5,111 nucleotides of DNA from JBFXEO01 sp050180015. Lineage in GTDB: Bacteria; Bacteroidota; Bacteroidia; Bacteroidales; Tenuifilaceae. The notes under the pieces are model-generated. The model had not been told where the DNA came from. It ran no database searches and saw nothing but the letters and a program-made list of their open reading frames with translations. The stretch spans positions 1 through 5,111 of the forward strand of contig JBFXEO010000214.1 of assembly GCA_050180015.1 (NCBI GenBank). Reading direction: 5' to 3'. Below, in pieces: positions 1 through 5,111 of this stretch. Numbering within the stretch: position 1 is the first letter of the stretch; the number at the start of each line of letters is the position of its first letter. The position numbers were made by a program, and so were the translations under genes.

Positions 1-14
1 ACCGAACTCTGAAT

Positions 15-22
15 TATCTTTA
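15..22 (+). promoter_or_regulatory. Candidate Bacteroidota -7 promoter box for the first gene
   Basis: TATCTTTA matches the Bacteroidota primary sigma factor -7 consensus TAnnTTTG at all fixed positions but the last G. It ends 22 nt before the ATG at 45, a plausible place for a short leader. The matching -33 element would lie before the window start, so only half of the promoter can be judged. An AGAGG stretch (38-42) sits just before the ATG but is too close to be a convincing ribosome binding site. Confidence 0.4.
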
Positions 23-44
23 GCGCACAATTTGATTAGAGGTT

Positions 45-1223
45 ATGAAAACTTTTGATTTCGACCAGCCGGTTGATAGGGAAAATACTTCGTGTGTAAA
101 GTACGATTTACGGCAGCTGGTTTTTATGAATTCCGATGTTACGCCGATGTGGGTTGCCGATATGGATATTCCAACCCCCGACTTTATAGTTGAAGCCATT
201 AAGGATAGATGTAACCATCCATTTTTGGGATACACGTTCAGAGATGGAAGTTACAACAATGCAATTGTAGAATGGTATGCAAAAAGGCACAGCTGGGTCA
301 TTCAGCCCACTTGGATTGAATTCTGCCCGGGGGTTGTATCGGGTTTAAACCATGCAATTAGGGCATTCACCAATCCCGGCGATAAAATAATAATTCAACC
401 TCCGGTTTACCACCCTTTTTTTTCAACAGTACAGAATAACCACGGGGCGTTGCTCCTTAACCCGCTGGTAGAACAGTCCGGGCATTACGCTATAAATTTT
501 GAGAATTTAGAAAAGTTGATGTCGCAGGGTGCCAGAATGCTGATACTTTCCAGTCCTCACAACCCGGTTGGTAAGGTTTGGTCAAAGGAAGAGCTGGTAC
601 GGGTTGGCGAATTATGCTCAAAGTATAATGTACTTCTTATTGCAGACGAAATTCACTCCGATTTGGTTTATAAACCCAACAAGCATGTGCCCTTAGCATC
701 AATAGATGAAAAGTTTGCCCAGAATACGGTAACATTTAGTTCGGCAAGCAAAACATTCAATATCGCCGGACTATCAAGTGGTTTTGTAATTATACCTAAC
801 CCCGATTTGTTGAAGCTTTACAGGCAGGAGCTGGAGGCATCGGGGGCCGGAATGGGCAACATATTTGGCAACGAGTCGGTAAAAGCAGCACTCTCCAATC
901 GGGGGGCAGCTTGGTTAGATGAACTGCTGGATTACTTAGAGGGGAATATCAACCTGGCTGAGGATACTTTAAGGCAATTCCTGCCTAAAGTGAAATTTGC
1001 CCGGCCACAGGGAACATATCTGCTTTGGCTCGATTTTAGGGAGTTTAAAATGGATGAAAAAACACTTAACGATACCCTAATTAACCGGGTAGGCCTAGGG
1101 TTAAATGCAGGTAGTGAGTTTGGAAAAGAGGGCGAAGGTTTTCAACGGATGAATATCGCCTGCCCACGATCCGCCGTTAAACAGGCATTGGATAAATTGA
1201 TATTACACTTTAAAGGTATATGA
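45..1223 (+). CDS. PatB/MalY-type PLP-dependent C-S lyase / aminotransferase
   Basis: This is a cytoplasmic fold-type I PLP enzyme of the MalY/PatB group. Known members cleave the C-S bond of cystathionine or other cysteine conjugates (beta-lyase), giving pyruvate, ammonia and a thiol; some also act as aminotransferases. At 392 aa it is full length (E. coli MalY is about 390). The N-terminal pattern FDFDQPVDRENTSCVKYD and the MWVADMDIPTP segment (35-45) are typical of the group. SSPHNPVG (169-176) supplies the cofactor-contacting Asn173, ADEIH (200-204) supplies Asp201 for the pyridine nitrogen, SSASKTFNIAGL (232-243) carries the Schiff-base Lys236, and Arg375 in ACPR fits the substrate carboxylate ligand. 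The ATG at 45 gives the usual family N-terminus. It is followed after 4 nt by the permease gene, so the two are very likely co-transcribed. The family call is firm. The substrate is not determined, and automatic annotation as cystathionine beta-lyase would go beyond the sequence. Confidence 0.93.
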   Translation: MKTFDFDQPVDRENTSCVKYDLRQLVFMNSDVTPMWVADMDIPTPDFIVEAIKDRCNHPFLGYTFRDGSYNNAIVEWYAKRHSWVIQPTWIEFCPGVVSGLNHAIRAFTNPGDKIIIQPPVYHPFFSTVQNNHGALLLNPLVEQSGHYAINFENLEKLMSQGARMLILSSPHNPVGKVWSKEELVRVGELCSKYNVLLIADEIHSDLVYKPNKHVPLASIDEKFAQNTVTFSSASKTFNIAGLSSGFVIIPNPDLLKLYRQELEASGAGMGNIFGNESVKAALSNRGAAWLDELLDYLEGNINLAEDTLRQFLPKVKFARPQGTYLLWLDFREFKMDEKTLNDTLINRVGLGLNAGSEFGKEGEGFQRMNIACPRSAVKQALDKLILHFKGI

Positions 1224-1227
1224 AAAG

Positions 1228-2502
1228 ATGAATTCAAATCAATCCGCAACTAATGTGAATGGTAAACTTTTACCCTCGATAATTATAGGGGTTTTATTTT
1301 TTATTTTTGGATTTGTAACATGGTTAAATGGCATTCTTATCCCTTACTTCAAAATTTCCTGCGAGTTAAGCAATTTTGGGGCCACCTTTGTAGCGTTTGC
1401 CTTTTACATTTCCTACACCATCATGGCCCTGCCTGCCTCGTGGCTGCTTAAAAGAACGGGTTTCCACAGGGGAATGACGGTTGGTTTACTGGTGATGTCT
1501 GTGGGTACATTAATTTTTATTCCGGCGGCATTTAACCGCGCCTACTGGATGTTTTTAACAGGTTTGTTTGTTATGGGGGCTGGTCTTGCTGTACTACAAA
1601 CGGCATCAAATCCGTACATAACAATACTTGGACCGCGCGAAAGCGCTGCAAGACGTATAAGTATAATGGGCATTTGTAATAAGCTGGCCGGTGCAATTGC
1701 TCCGCTAATTTTGGCGTACTACATTCTGCAGGATGGCGATTCATTTGTACAATCGCTAAAGGGCTTAGATGTTGCTGCACGTACAGCTGCGCTTGACGGT
1801 TTGGCGCACAGGGTTATTGGCCCTTACCTTGTGATGACCGTAATCCTTATACTCCTAGGGCTTTTTGTATGGTATGCACCGCTTCCCGAGGTTGACTTAG
1901 AGCAGGAACCGGACGTAAAAGGTGTTGGGATTCACAGTAAAACCAGTATTTTTCAGTTTCCCCAGCTAATACTGGGTGCCGTTGCATTATTCTTTTACGT
2001 TGGAGCAGAGGTGATAGCTGGCGATACCATTATACGCTATGGAATATCTCAGGGTATTGAGATATCAACCGCCAAGGCTTTTACTTCTTATACTTTAGTT
2101 TCCATGATTGCTGGGTATCTATTGGGGATTTTCCTGATACCGCGTTTTATTACACAGCGGTTGGCCTTGCAAGTTTCGGCATTGCTGGGGTTACTATTTA
2201 CGATGGGAGTAGTTTTTACAGAACCGTCAACATCAATACTGTTCCTTGCCCTGCTTGGATTGGCGAATGCCTTGGTTTGGCCGGCAATATGGCCACTTGC
2301 CATTCACGATCTGGGTAAATTTATTAAAACGGGGTCGGCGGTACTTATTATGGCAATTGCAGGAGGTGCTTTAATGCCCTTAATTTGGGGGAAATTAAGC
2401 GATGTTTACAGCTACCAGGTGGCCTATGCTATTCTATTCCCAATTTACCTTGTAATTCTATACTACTCGGTTTGGGGGCATAAGTTGAGAAGCTGGAGGT
2501 AA
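1228..2502 (+). CDS. FHS-family MFS sugar permease (FucP/GluP-like)
   Basis: This 424-aa inner-membrane transporter has about twelve hydrophobic segments: six between residues 14 and 217, a polar central loop (about 220-240), then six more to 416. It belongs to the fucose-galactose-glucose symporter family. The signatures are FIFGFVTWLNGILIPYFK in TM1 (25-42), GAGLAVLQTASNPYITILGP around TM4 (117-136), RISIMGICNKLAG in TM5 (143-155), and YVGAEVIAGDTIIRYG in TM7 (257-272). Members import hexoses, fucose or N-acetylhexosamines with a coupling ion. The positions equivalent to E. coli FucP Asp46 and Glu135, both needed for proton-coupled fucose transport, are Gly35 and Gln124 here. The ion or the coupling mechanism may therefore differ, as in other GluP-like members. 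The start at 1228 lies 4 nt after the preceding stop, in an A-rich context, which suggests translational coupling. The family is certain. The sugar is unknown, and no sugar kinase or isomerase lies nearby to suggest one. Confidence 0.92.
   Translation: MNSNQSATNVNGKLLPSIIIGVLFFIFGFVTWLNGILIPYFKISCELSNFGATFVAFAFYISYTIMALPASWLLKRTGFHRGMTVGLLVMSVGTLIFIPAAFNRAYWMFLTGLFVMGAGLAVLQTASNPYITILGPRESAARRISIMGICNKLAGAIAPLILAYYILQDGDSFVQSLKGLDVAARTAALDGLAHRVIGPYLVMTVILILLGLFVWYAPLPEVDLEQEPDVKGVGIHSKTSIFQFPQLILGAVALFFYVGAEVIAGDTIIRYGISQGIEISTAKAFTSYTLVSMIAGYLLGIFLIPRFITQRLALQVSALLGLLFTMGVVFTEPSTSILFLALLGLANALVWPAIWPLAIHDLGKFIKTGSAVLIMAIAGGALMPLIWGKLSDVYSYQVAYAILFPIYLVILYYSVWGHKLRSWR
1943..1975. repeat. Perfect 8-bp inverted repeat inside the permease gene
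   Basis: CCAGTATT (1943-1950) and AATACTGG (1968-1975) are exact reverse complements with a 17-nt loop. The repeat lies where the central cytoplasmic loop passes into the seventh membrane helix. One or two such short repeats are expected by chance in 5 kb, so no function is assigned. Confidence 0.3.
2044..2065. repeat. Perfect 8-bp inverted repeat with 6-nt loop inside the permease gene
   Basis: ATATCTCA (2044-2051) and TGAGATAT (2058-2065) are exact reverse complements around the loop GGGTAT. The segment encodes ISQGIEIS just after TM7. It could fold as a small mRNA hairpin, but it is AT-rich, has no following U-run, and is well inside an intact coding region, so it is not a terminator. Confidence 0.35.
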
Positions 2503-2514
2503 ACAATACATTTT
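2485..2514 (+). promoter_or_regulatory. Candidate internal promoter for the thioesterase gene
   Basis: TTG (2485-2487), a 19-nt spacer and TACATTTT (2507-2514) fit the Bacteroidota pattern TTG-N19-21-TAnnTTTG with one mismatch in the -7 box. The -7 box ends 16 nt before the ATG at 2531. The -33 part lies in the last codons of the permease gene. The region is AT-rich, so a chance match is possible. Confidence 0.35.
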
Positions 2515-2530
2515 TTAATTCATAGCTATT

Positions 2531-2926
2531 ATGGAAATTTACGGGTTAGAGTTTGAGGTTCGTGACTACGAGTGTGATTTAGAGGGAATTGTAAATAATT
2601 CTGTATATCTGAATTATTTGGAGCATACACGCCATAAATACCTGTTGAGTAAAGGGATCGATTTTGCAAAACTTCATAATGAAGGAATTGATTTGGTTGT
2701 ATCGAGAATTGAGATTGATTACAAGTATTCACTTACAAGCGGTGATAAGTTTACTGTTCGTGTAAAAACACGGCGCGAGGGCTATTTACGGATGATTTTT
2801 GAGCAGGAAGTAGTTAAACTTCCAGAGGGGAAAGTGGCCGCTAAGGCCAACGTTATTGGTGTTGGACTGAAGAATAAGAGACCCATCAGGATTGACGATA
2901 TACCCGGATTTAGCCTACTCCTGTAA
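2531..2926 (+). CDS. Hotdog-fold acyl-CoA thioesterase (4HBT/YbgC-like)
   Basis: This 131-aa soluble protein has the usual length of a single hotdog domain in the 4-hydroxybenzoyl-CoA thioesterase family. These enzymes hydrolyse acyl-CoA or acyl-carrier-protein thioesters and normally work as dimers or tetramers. The diagnostic N-terminal motif is RDYECDLEGIVNNSVYLNYL (11-30), followed by EHTR (31-34). Asp16 is in the place of the catalytic Asp of Pseudomonas 4HBT, Gly19 and Asn22-Asn23 precede the long central helix, and Tyr26 and Glu31 are typical of the family. The His of the YbgC motif (YHxxY) is replaced by Asn, as in many VNN-type members. The later strands (56-66, 73-80, 86-95, 102-112) complete the sheet. 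It lies 28 nt after the permease, probably in the same transcript, and ends 16 nt from the convergent kinase gene. The natural substrate cannot be told from the sequence. Confidence 0.88.
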   Translation: MEIYGLEFEVRDYECDLEGIVNNSVYLNYLEHTRHKYLLSKGIDFAKLHNEGIDLVVSRIEIDYKYSLTSGDKFTVRVKTRREGYLRMIFEQEVVKLPEGKVAAKANVIGVGLKNKRPIRIDDIPGFSLLL

Positions 2927-2942
2927 GTATATAGTATTGTTT

Positions 2943-3830
2943 TTAGTATATCTCGGGTACAAAATTTTGGTCAACTATTGGTGGCCGTATATACGAGTTA
3001 TCTTCCCGGCGTGGTTCCAGCTTTATTGGCGGTGGTGTTAAATCTTCGTAGGAAACTAAACTTAGCAAGTGGCTAATGCAGTTTAACCGGGCCCGACGCT
3101 TATCGTCGGCGCGGATTACCCACCAAGGGGCCTGTTTAATATCGGTATGCGCAAACATCTCATCTTTAGCCTTGGAGTACTCCACCCAGCGTTTACGCGA
3201 CTCAACATCCATTGGGCTTAGCTTCCAGCGCTTGGTTGGGTCGTCAATTCGTTCCTGAAACCTGCGCTCCTGTTCCCTATCGCTAACCGAGAACCAGTAT
3301 TTAATCAGAATTATTCCAGAGCGGACAAGCATTCGTTCAAACTCGGGGCACGAGCGTAAAAACTCCAGGTATTCCTCGTCATTACAGAAACCCATAACCT
3401 TCTCAACGCCGGCCCGGTTGTACCAGCTACGGTCGAATAGCACCATTTCACCGGCGGCTGGGAGATGGGCCACGTATCGCTGAAAATACCATTGCGATTT
3501 TTCCTTTTCAGTTGGTACGCCCAATGCAACTATTCTGCAAAAACGGGGATTTAACCGTTCCGAAATGGTTTTAATAACGCCACCCTTTCCGGCGGCATCG
3601 CGTCCCTCAAAGATTATAACAACCTTTAACTTCTTAAACTTAATCCACTCCAGCAATTTATTTAATTCTACATGCAGCTTGCTGATTTCTTCCTCGTAGA
3701 ACTTTTTATCCACTTTTTCAAGGTGAGAGTCAACTATTTCGTAATGCTCGCTGGTTGGAATGCCGGCAAAATTCTTAACCTTATGCTCTTTACTCTTCTT
3801 TGACTTCTTTTCCTTTTTGTCGCTTGACAT
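2943..3830 (-). CDS. ppk2: Polyphosphate kinase 2, class I (polyphosphate:NDP phosphotransferase)
   Basis: This cytoplasmic enzyme transfers phosphate between inorganic polyphosphate and nucleotides; class I PPK2 proteins favour making ATP or GTP from ADP or GDP. At 295 aa it has the usual single-domain P-loop kinase length. FEGRDAAGKGG (74-84) is the Walker A loop with Lys82. LFDRSWYNRAGVE (131-143) is the Walker B region with Asp133-Arg134. WYFQRYVAHLPAAGE (114-128), KYWFSVSDREQERRF (177-191) and RWKLSPMD (201-208, lid region) are hallmark blocks. AKDEMFAHTD (221-230) and ADDKRRARLNCISHLL (241-256) complete the class I pattern. The first 19 residues are unusually rich in Lys (KKEKKSKKSKEHK), apparently disordered, and outside the catalytic core. 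The ATG at 3830 is supported by a good promoter match 33 nt upstream. It lies downstream of the exporter gene on the same strand but across a 95-nt gap, so it is probably transcribed separately. I see no ppk1 or ppx in the window. Confidence 0.95.
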   Translation of the reverse strand: MSSDKKEKKSKKSKEHKVKNFAGIPTSEHYEIVDSHLEKVDKKFYEEEISKLHVELNKLLEWIKFKKLKVVIIFEGRDAAGKGGVIKTISERLNPRFCRIVALGVPTEKEKSQWYFQRYVAHLPAAGEMVLFDRSWYNRAGVEKVMGFCNDEEYLEFLRSCPEFERMLVRSGIILIKYWFSVSDREQERRFQERIDDPTKRWKLSPMDVESRKRWVEYSKAKDEMFAHTDIKQAPWWVIRADDKRRARLNCISHLLSLVSYEDLTPPPIKLEPRREDNSYIRPPIVDQNFVPEIY

Positions 3831-3862
3831 GGCTTCTCTTGTTTTGGTTGCTGATAATCAGC

Positions 3863-3892
3863 TAAATTTATAAAAAATATAGAATACCCAAA
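3863..3892 (-). promoter_or_regulatory. Candidate promoter of the polyphosphate kinase gene
   Basis: Read on the minus strand, TTTG (3892-3889), an 18-nt spacer and TAAATTTA (3870-3863) match the Bacteroidota -33/-7 pattern with one mismatch in the last -7 base and a spacer about 1 nt shorter than usual. The -7 box is 33 nt from the ATG. The rest of the 95-nt gap (3831-3925) is AT-rich and shows no terminator-like hairpin after the exporter gene. Confidence 0.5.
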
Positions 3893-3925
3893 GCTGGAAT
3901 TAAAAACAGATGAAATTTACCGGGA

Positions 3926-4828
3926 TTATTTAAGAATACCAAAATGAGGCTTCCGTCGGAGGCTGGAGAGGTAAACCCCAGCTAGAATGATTAGCAAGCT
4001 GTATATGTGAATGGAACTGATACGTTCACCGTCGAGTACCCCCCACATCAACGCAAAGAACGGAATGATGTAGGTGACCGACGAGGCGAATATAGCCCCG
4101 GTTTTATGGATCAGGTTGTTGAATACAAACAGTGAAATTACCGATCCGAAAGTGGCCAAAACAACAGTGGCGGCAATGCTTGGCCAAAAATGGATGGATT
4201 GATATGCCGCATTTACGTCGGTAAACAGTAGCACGATCCCGGCTAAAGGGCCAATCAGGAAAAACACCAGCGAGGTAATCTCAACTCCCGTCAGGCCTGC
4301 CAGCCTAAATCGTATAAGGTTGGAGTTAATGCCGTACATAAACGTTGCAAGTACAACAAAAAGCGCGTATATGTTGATGTTGCCAAACGAGTTAAATTCT
4401 CCGTTGGTTACCAGAATTGATGCACCAATAAATCCCACAAAAATTCCGGTATATTGCAGTATAGAGGGTTTATTCTTAAACGCAATTACGCCAACAATCA
4501 GCGTAAAAAAGGGGGTAAGTCCGTTAAGTATCCCTGCCAGTGAGCTGGAAATTTCGGTTTCGGAAAGGGCAAACAGAAATGCCGGGAAAAAATTTCCGAG
4601 TAACCCACATGCCAGCAGCGTACCAAAATTACCCCTGTTAATTTTCTTAAAGTTTTTAATTGATATAGGTAGAAGGATAAAAAAGCTGAAAAAAATTCTT
4701 AACGCTCCAACCTGTACGTACGATAAAGCATCGAGGCCTCTTTTCATCAATATGAACGATGCTCCCCAAATAAATGCCAGGAACATCATGGCGGCCCATT
4801 GCCAGCGCTTTTTATCTAAGCTGAACAT
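3926..4828 (-). CDS. EamA/DMT-superfamily transporter (ten-helix exporter)
   Basis: This 300-aa inner-membrane protein belongs to the drug/metabolite transporter superfamily. It has two EamA repeats (about 10-141 and 153-291), each with five hydrophobic helices, giving the usual ten-helix topology and length. The first repeat begins with FLAFIWGASFILMKRGLD (16-33), and WGxSF is the classic EamA opening. ETEISSSLAGILNGLTPFFT (90-109) is the conserved end of helix 3 into helix 4. The second repeat has ATFMYGINSNLIR (161-173) and KTGAIFASSVTYIIPFFALMWG (around 242-263), the mirror of the first. The protein ends with a basic tail (RRKPH), consistent with a cytoplasmic C-terminus. Characterised relatives export amino acids, purines or other small metabolites, but the substrate cannot be predicted here. 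The ATG at 4828 follows a perfect -7 box on the minus strand. It is divergent from the YhcH-like gene and could share control with it. Confidence 0.9.
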   Translation of the reverse strand: MFSLDKKRWQWAAMMFLAFIWGASFILMKRGLDALSYVQVGALRIFFSFFILLPISIKNFKKINRGNFGTLLACGLLGNFFPAFLFALSETEISSSLAGILNGLTPFFTLIVGVIAFKNKPSILQYTGIFVGFIGASILVTNGEFNSFGNINIYALFVVLATFMYGINSNLIRFRLAGLTGVEITSLVFFLIGPLAGIVLLFTDVNAAYQSIHFWPSIAATVVLATFGSVISLFVFNNLIHKTGAIFASSVTYIIPFFALMWGVLDGERISSIHIYSLLIILAGVYLSSLRRKPHFGILK

Positions 4829-4847
4829 GTGGAGTTAATTTGAGCTG

Positions 4848-4855
4848 CAAATGTA
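4848..4855 (-). promoter_or_regulatory. Perfect -7 box upstream of the EamA transporter
   Basis: On the minus strand the bases read TACATTTG, an exact match to TAnnTTTG, 19 nt before the ATG at 4828. No clear TTG is found 19-21 nt further upstream, so the -33 element is weak or absent. The resulting leader would be short. Confidence 0.5.
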
Positions 4856-4857
4856 GG

Positions 4858-4865
4858 TAAATTTG
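4858..4865 (+). promoter_or_regulatory. Perfect -7 box facing the YhcH-like gene
   Basis: TAAATTTG is an exact TAnnTTTG on the plus strand, about 110 nt before the ATG at 4975. A TTTG lies upstream at 4839-4842, but the spacer is only 15 nt instead of about 19, which weakens the case. It starts 2 nt beyond the minus-strand box at 4848-4855. Confidence 0.35.
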
Positions 4866-4917
4866 GAGGAAGTAATATTTACCCTATTTCTTTTTTATGT
4901 TAAGTTGAGATATTTAC

Positions 4918-4925
4918 TATCTTTC
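4918..4925 (+). promoter_or_regulatory. Candidate -7 box nearest to the YhcH-like gene
   Basis: TATCTTTC matches TAnnTTTG except for the last base and ends 49 nt before the ATG at 4975. A T-run at about 4891-4896 is the only possible -33 element at the right distance. It competes with the exact box at 4858-4865 as the promoter of this gene. Confidence 0.35.
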
Positions 4926-4930
4926 CGCTT

Positions 4931-4938
4931 CAAATCTA
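4931..4938 (-). promoter_or_regulatory. Second perfect minus-strand -7 box, distal to the EamA transporter
   Basis: Read on the minus strand this is TAGATTTG, an exact TAnnTTTG match about 100 nt upstream of the transporter ATG at 4828. No TTG is seen at the expected -33 distance. If used, it would give the transporter a longer leader of about 95 nt. Confidence 0.3.
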
Positions 4939-4974
4939 TTTAGTGGAAGTTGTTGGCGTAAAAAATAAAGTCTT

Positions 4975-5111
4975 ATGGTAGTTGCCCCGTTAACAGAGTT
5001 TGGTACCTATGTAAAACTTCATCCCCTGTTTGAAAAGGTTGAGCAAGCCCTCATTACCCTGGATTTTGGTAAGCCTGGTGAAAAAATATACGTTGATGGG
5101 GAATCTGTTTT
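4975..5111 (+). CDS. YhcH/YjgK/YiaL-family protein, N-terminal part (runs off the window)
   Basis: The reading frame opens with ATG at 4975 and stays open for 45 codons to the window end. It starts MVVAPLTEFGTYVKLHPLFE and later has KIYVDGESVF (37-46, the last Phe being completed beyond the edge). A start with a Tyr near residue 12, a LHP-x-F motif (residues 15-19) and a DG-(D/E)-x-VF segment near residue 41 is the usual beginning of the YhcH/YjgK/YiaL (DUF386) family. These are cupin-like beta-barrel proteins of about 150 aa that include EbgC, the small subunit of evolved beta-galactosidase, and members linked to sialic acid and other sugar metabolism. The biochemical role is unclear for most of them. 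Its leader is A-rich (AAAAAATAAAG, 4960-4970), which is normal for Bacteroidota lacking strong Shine-Dalgarno sites. The identification rests on about a third of the protein. Confidence 0.72.
   Translation, partial: MVVAPLTEFGTYVKLHPLFEKVEQALITLDFGKPGEKIYVDGESV

Noticed and set aside
2529..2732. A 67-codon minus-strand frame opposite the thioesterase gene.
   Set aside because: The plus strand here encodes the diagnostic hotdog motif, and the antisense product has no family features.
3311..3529. A 72-codon minus-strand frame inside the polyphosphate kinase gene.
   Set aside because: It is another frame of the same conserved coding sequence, and the kinase frame carries the Walker B and substrate-binding motifs across this stretch without interruption.
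3939..3965. A short GC-rich inverted repeat (GCTTCC/GGAGGC with one wobble) near the end of the EamA transporter gene, considered as a terminator.
   Set aside because: It is inside the coding sequence (codons for SLRRKP), has a 3-nt loop and a weak stem, and is not followed by a U-run in the direction of transcription.
4320..4838. A 172-codon plus-strand open frame opposite the EamA transporter gene.
   Set aside because: It lies antisense to a well-supported membrane protein gene, its translation has no recognisable domain, and antisense frames of hydrophobic genes are often open by chance.
1..5111. The possibility of a mobile element, defence system, CRISPR array, tRNA or other RNA gene, or biosynthetic cluster.
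   Set aside because: All five complete genes and the partial one belong to common metabolic or transport families, there are no transposase or integrase motifs, no spaced direct repeats and no RNA gene signatures, and the gaps between genes are all under 150 nt.

Overview
The window looks like ordinary chromosomal DNA from a member of the Bacteroidota, probably Bacteroidales-like, although the order is a guess. The evidence is moderate GC, A-rich leaders without strong Shine-Dalgarno sites, several promoter boxes of the Bacteroidota type (TAnnTTTG, sometimes with an upstream TTTG or TTG), and protein families typical of that phylum: an FHS-family sugar permease, a class I PPK2 and a YhcH-like protein.

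Layout: positions 45-2926 hold three plus-strand genes in tandem. They are a PatB/MalY-type PLP-dependent C-S lyase/aminotransferase, an FHS (FucP/GluP-like) MFS permease starting 4 nt after it, and a small hotdog-fold acyl-CoA thioesterase 28 nt further on. The first two are almost certainly co-transcribed. The thioesterase may also have its own promoter at the end of the permease gene. It converges, with only 16 nt between stop codons, on a minus-strand polyphosphate kinase 2 gene (2943-3830). Behind that, also on the minus strand, is a ten-helix EamA/DMT-family exporter (3926-4828). A 146-nt divergent intergenic region then separates the exporter from a plus-strand YhcH/YjgK/YiaL-family gene, which starts at 4975 and runs off the window end.

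The genes are mostly housekeeping or accessory metabolism: sulfur amino acid or aminotransferase chemistry, sugar uptake, thioester hydrolysis, polyphosphate-driven nucleotide phosphorylation, metabolite export and a sugar-related protein. Nothing ties them into one pathway, and I see no mobile element, CRISPR array, RNA gene, defence system or clearly new system. The observations most worth checking are the divergent promoter region at 4829-4974, with three exact TAnnTTTG boxes including a back-to-back pair, and the permease's lack of both acidic residues that matter for proton coupling in E. coli FucP.
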